Below, piece by piece: positions 6,535 through 7,799 of a stretch of DNA of 7,799 nt. Made by a program: the position numbers and the translations under genes. The notes under the pieces are model-generated. The model ran no database searches and had not been told where the DNA came from. It saw only the letters and a list, made by a program, of their open reading frames with translations. Location: NCBI GenBank assembly GCA_030045295.1, contig JASIGD010000018.1, positions 1-7,799 of the forward strand, written 5' to 3'. Positions within the stretch are counted from its first letter, which is position 1; each line of letters opens with the position of its first letter. The DNA is from Streptosporangiaceae bacterium. Lineage in GTDB: Bacteria; Actinomycetota; Actinomycetes; Streptosporangiales; Streptosporangiaceae.

Positions 6535-6890
6535 GCAGCGGCGAACCGGGGGTCGTGGGCGAGCGGGCCGGCCCGGACGCGGTGACGGTCCGGATCATCC
6601 TGCCCGCGCACCTGAAGAACCTGGCCCGCGTCGACGGCGAGGTCCGGCTGTGCGTCACGGGCGAGCGGGACGCGGTCACCCGGCAGGCCGTGCTCGACGC
6701 GCTGGAGGCTCAGTACCCGGTACTGCGCGGGACGATCCGCGACCGCGGGACCGGGCGGCGGCGCGCGTTCGTCCGGTTCTACGCCTGCGAGCGGGACCTG
6801 TCCAACGAGCCCGCGGACGCCCCGCTGCCGGCCGCGGTCGCGGCCGGCGCCGAGCCGTTCCTCATCGTCGGGGCGATGGCCGGCGGCTAG
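6531..6890 (+). CDS. MoaD/ThiS-family ubiquitin-like protein with C-terminal Gly-Gly
   Basis: The 119-residue protein has the beta-grasp pattern of MoaD/ThiS sulfur carriers. A first strand VTVRIILP (18-25) is followed by HLKNLA, then a helix ([16 protein letters not shown]), [11 protein letters not shown], a [13 protein letters not shown] turn and [10 protein letters not shown] at the very end. Family members are activated by an E1-like adenylyltransferase at the terminal glycine and become thiocarboxylated or conjugated. The C-terminal diglycine is exact, directly before TAG. A 17-residue, probably flexible N-terminal extension makes it longer than the usual 80-95 residues; a GTG at codon 18 is an alternative start. 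I keep the ATG at 6531 because it overlaps the propeller stop in ATGA. No separate strong ribosome-binding site is visible, as expected for coupling. No molybdopterin, thiamine or E1 gene is nearby, so the usual cofactor roles are not supported by context. Confidence 0.8.
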   Translation: MSSGEPGVVGERAGPDAVTVRIILPAHLKNLARVDGEVRLCVTGERDAVTRQAVLDALEAQYPVLRGTIRDRGTGRRRAFVRFYACERDLSNEPADAPLPAAVAAGAEPFLIVGAMAGG

Positions 6891-6902
6891 CGGCGGCCGC
6901 AA

Positions 6903-6915
6903 CGTTCCCGGAACG
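6903..6915. promoter_or_regulatory. Short dyad, possible operator
   Basis: CGTTCC-C-GGAACG is a perfect 6+6 inverted repeat with a one-base centre, 12 bases after the stop of the ubiquitin-like gene. As RNA it would form only a 5-bp stem with a 3-base loop and no T run follows, so an operator-like site is as likely as a weak terminator. It could be chance. Confidence 0.25.
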
Positions 6916-7004
6916 GGCGGTGCGTGGCCCGTCAACCCGTGAGCGGGGCTGGTACTGCTCGCCGCCCGGGTGCTGCCGGTCGCGCTGCCCGCGCCGGTGG
7001 CGGT

Positions 7005-7032
7005 GGCGGTGCCGCGCCGGCGCGGCACCGCC
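7005..7032. repeat. Perfect 28-base GC palindrome between the ubiquitin-like and VOC genes
   Basis: The arm GGCGGTGCCGCGCC (7005-7018) is followed at once by its exact reverse complement (7019-7032). The RNA could form a 12-bp stem with a four-base loop. There is no T run after it; it ends 21 bases before the VOC gene ATG. Candidates are a U-less terminator for the propeller/ubiquitin-like operon or an operator for the VOC gene. It forms part of the otherwise featureless 163-base spacer 6891-7053, together with a GGTGGCGGT microrepeat just upstream (6996-7004). Confidence 0.65.
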
Positions 7033-7053
7033 GGTGCCCCTAAGGTGAGCACC

Positions 7054-7491
7054 ATGTACACCAAGATCCAGATTGTCTTCGACGCCGCCGAGCCGGAAAA
7101 GCTCGCCGAATTCTGGGAGCTGGCGCTGGGCTACGTGGTCGAGCCGCCGCCGGAGGGCTTCGCGAGCTGGGAGGACTTCGCGCGTTCGATCGGCCTGCCG
7201 GAAGAGGAGTTCGGCGAGGTGGCCTCCAGGATCGACCCGGCGGGCGAAGGTCCCCGGCTGTACTTCCAGCGCGTGCCCGAGGGCAAGGCCCCAGGGGTCA
7301 AGAACCGGGTCCACCTCGACATCAGCGTGGCCGGATCCCACGTGCGCGGCGAGCATCGCAAGCGGCTGGTCAGCGAGCACGTGGAGCGGCTGGTGCAGGC
7401 GGGCGCCACCCTAGCCTGGCAGACCGACAGCGTCCGCGGCAGTTCCATCACGCTGCGCGACCCGGAGGGCAACGAGTTCTGCGTGCACTGA
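7054..7491 (+). CDS. VOC-superfamily (glyoxalase/bleomycin-resistance fold) small protein
   Basis: The 145-residue protein shows the paired beta-alpha-beta-beta-beta pattern of the vicinal oxygen chelate fold, in the variant often named glyoxalase-like domain. It opens with IVFDAAEPEKLAEFWELALGY (7-27), has LYFQRVPEGKAPGVKNRVHLDI with His87, and ends with DPEGNEFCVH, where Glu141 is the usual last metal ligand. The substrate is unknown; members include dioxygenases, glyoxalases and antibiotic-binding proteins. The start is ATG at 7054: AAGGTGA (7042-7048) lies 5 bases upstream, and the fold begins right after it. The in-frame GTG at 6970 would add a Val/Ala/Pro/Arg-rich stretch that includes the palindrome and looks non-coding. 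TAAGGT (7041-7046) also fits a -10 box, so a near-leaderless message is possible. The gene is convergent with the deaminase gene, whose stop lies 29 bases downstream. Confidence 0.85.
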   Translation: MYTKIQIVFDAAEPEKLAEFWELALGYVVEPPPEGFASWEDFARSIGLPEEEFGEVASRIDPAGEGPRLYFQRVPEGKAPGVKNRVHLDISVAGSHVRGEHRKRLVSEHVERLVQAGATLAWQTDSVRGSSITLRDPEGNEFCVH

Positions 7492-7507
7492 CGCCCGGCC
7501 CGTCTCC

Positions 7508-7525
7508 TTACCTCTTACCCTTACC
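7508..7525. repeat. Three TTACC units at the convergent gene ends
   Basis: TTACC occurs at 7508-7512, 7515-7519 and 7521-7525, read as GGTAA on the minus strand. The last includes the deaminase stop codon, and the middle one gives a second in-frame stop. It lies in the 29-base gap to the VOC gene, where I see no terminator hairpin. It is probably of little meaning. Confidence 0.4.
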
Positions 7526-7799
7526 TGGCCCGGTCGACGTAGGCGTCAAGGTCGCGGAGGTACCCGTCCCGGTCCGCGGCATCGATCCACGCGATCTGGA
7601 AGGAATTGCGAGCTAGCCGGGCTACCTCCGGCACGGTCAGGCTGGCCGCTTGCTGCGCCGCGGCCAGGTTCTCGTTCACGTACGCGCCGAAGTACGCCGG
7701 GTCGTCGGAGTTCACCGTGGCCCGCAAGGACCGGTCGAGCATGACCTTGAGCTCGGCTGCCTTCAGGCCGTCGGTCACCCACCGGTTGGAGACCGGGCA
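7521..7799 (-). CDS. Adenosine/adenine deaminase family, C-terminal part only
   Basis: The frame is open to the window edge, so the gene starts beyond 7799. The GTG at 7776-7778 is internal, because upstream in-frame codons continue a family motif (CPVSNRWVTDGL). The visible 92 residues contain LRATVNSDDPAYFGAYVNEN; the first Asp of SDDP is the zinc-binding residue of the metal-dependent deaminase family. The family hydrolyses adenosine to inosine or adenine to hypoxanthine in purine salvage. The SDDPAYFG form resembles the adenine deaminase/Add-like branch more than classical mammalian-type ADA (TDDP), so I leave the substrate open. The stop TAA (7521-7523) is followed by a second in-frame TAA after one codon. 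Confidence 0.88.
   Translation of the reverse strand, partial: CPVSNRWVTDGLKAAELKVMLDRSLRATVNSDDPAYFGAYVNENLAAAQQAASLTVPEVARLARNSFQIAWIDAADRDGYLRDLDAYVDRAR

Noticed and set aside
6531..6890. Molybdopterin or thiamine sulfur carrier (true MoaD or ThiS)
   Set aside because: The fold and Gly-Gly fit, but there is no moa, moe or thi gene in the window and the gene is coupled to a propeller, so a specific pathway name is not justified.
6970..7053. GTG at 6970 as an upstream start for the VOC gene
   Set aside because: The added residues are Val/Ala/Pro/Arg-rich and derive from the palindrome; no ribosome-binding site precedes it, whereas ATG 7054 has AAGGTGA and begins directly with the fold.

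Overview
This is a GC-rich chromosomal window. The G/C-dominated third codon positions, GTG starts, dapF and the gene types suggest an actinomycete (Actinomycetota); nothing here fixes the genus. Both ends cut through genes. I see no tRNA, rRNA, insertion sequence, prophage or CRISPR.

Layout: (1) 1-3190, plus strand: the C-terminal part of a short-type 6-phosphogluconate dehydrogenase (gnd), a complete glucose-6-phosphate dehydrogenase (zwf) 6 bases later, then a diacylglycerol-kinase-family lipid kinase. The first two are the NADPH-producing oxidative pentose phosphate steps. (2) 3229-5095, minus strand: a Nudix-fold protein whose catalytic box is eroded and which carries a 9 x 6-residue repeat tail, then a divergent, C-terminally extended diaminopimelate epimerase (dapF) ending in a clear hairpin-plus-T-run terminator. 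(3) 5096-5415: a 320-base divergent intergenic region with five same-direction TGTGGA (DnaA-box core) motifs in 141 bases; I found none elsewhere in the window. (4) 5416-6890, plus strand: a cytoplasmic Asp-box beta-propeller whose stop codon overlaps (ATGA) the start of a ubiquitin-like MoaD/ThiS-family protein ending in Gly-Gly. (5) 6891-7053: spacer with a 13-base dyad and a perfect 28-base palindrome. (6) 7054-7491, plus: a small VOC/glyoxalase-fold protein. (7) 7521-7799, minus: the C-terminal end of an adenosine/adenine deaminase, convergent with the VOC gene.

The most interesting items are the DnaA-box-like cluster (a short gnd gene lies beside dnaN in Streptomyces, so the window could be near oriC), the coupled propeller/ubiquitin-like pair of unknown function, and the Nudix protein that seems to have lost its catalytic glutamates and gained a period-18 repeat tail. 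All functional calls rest on motif recognition by eye; no database search was run.
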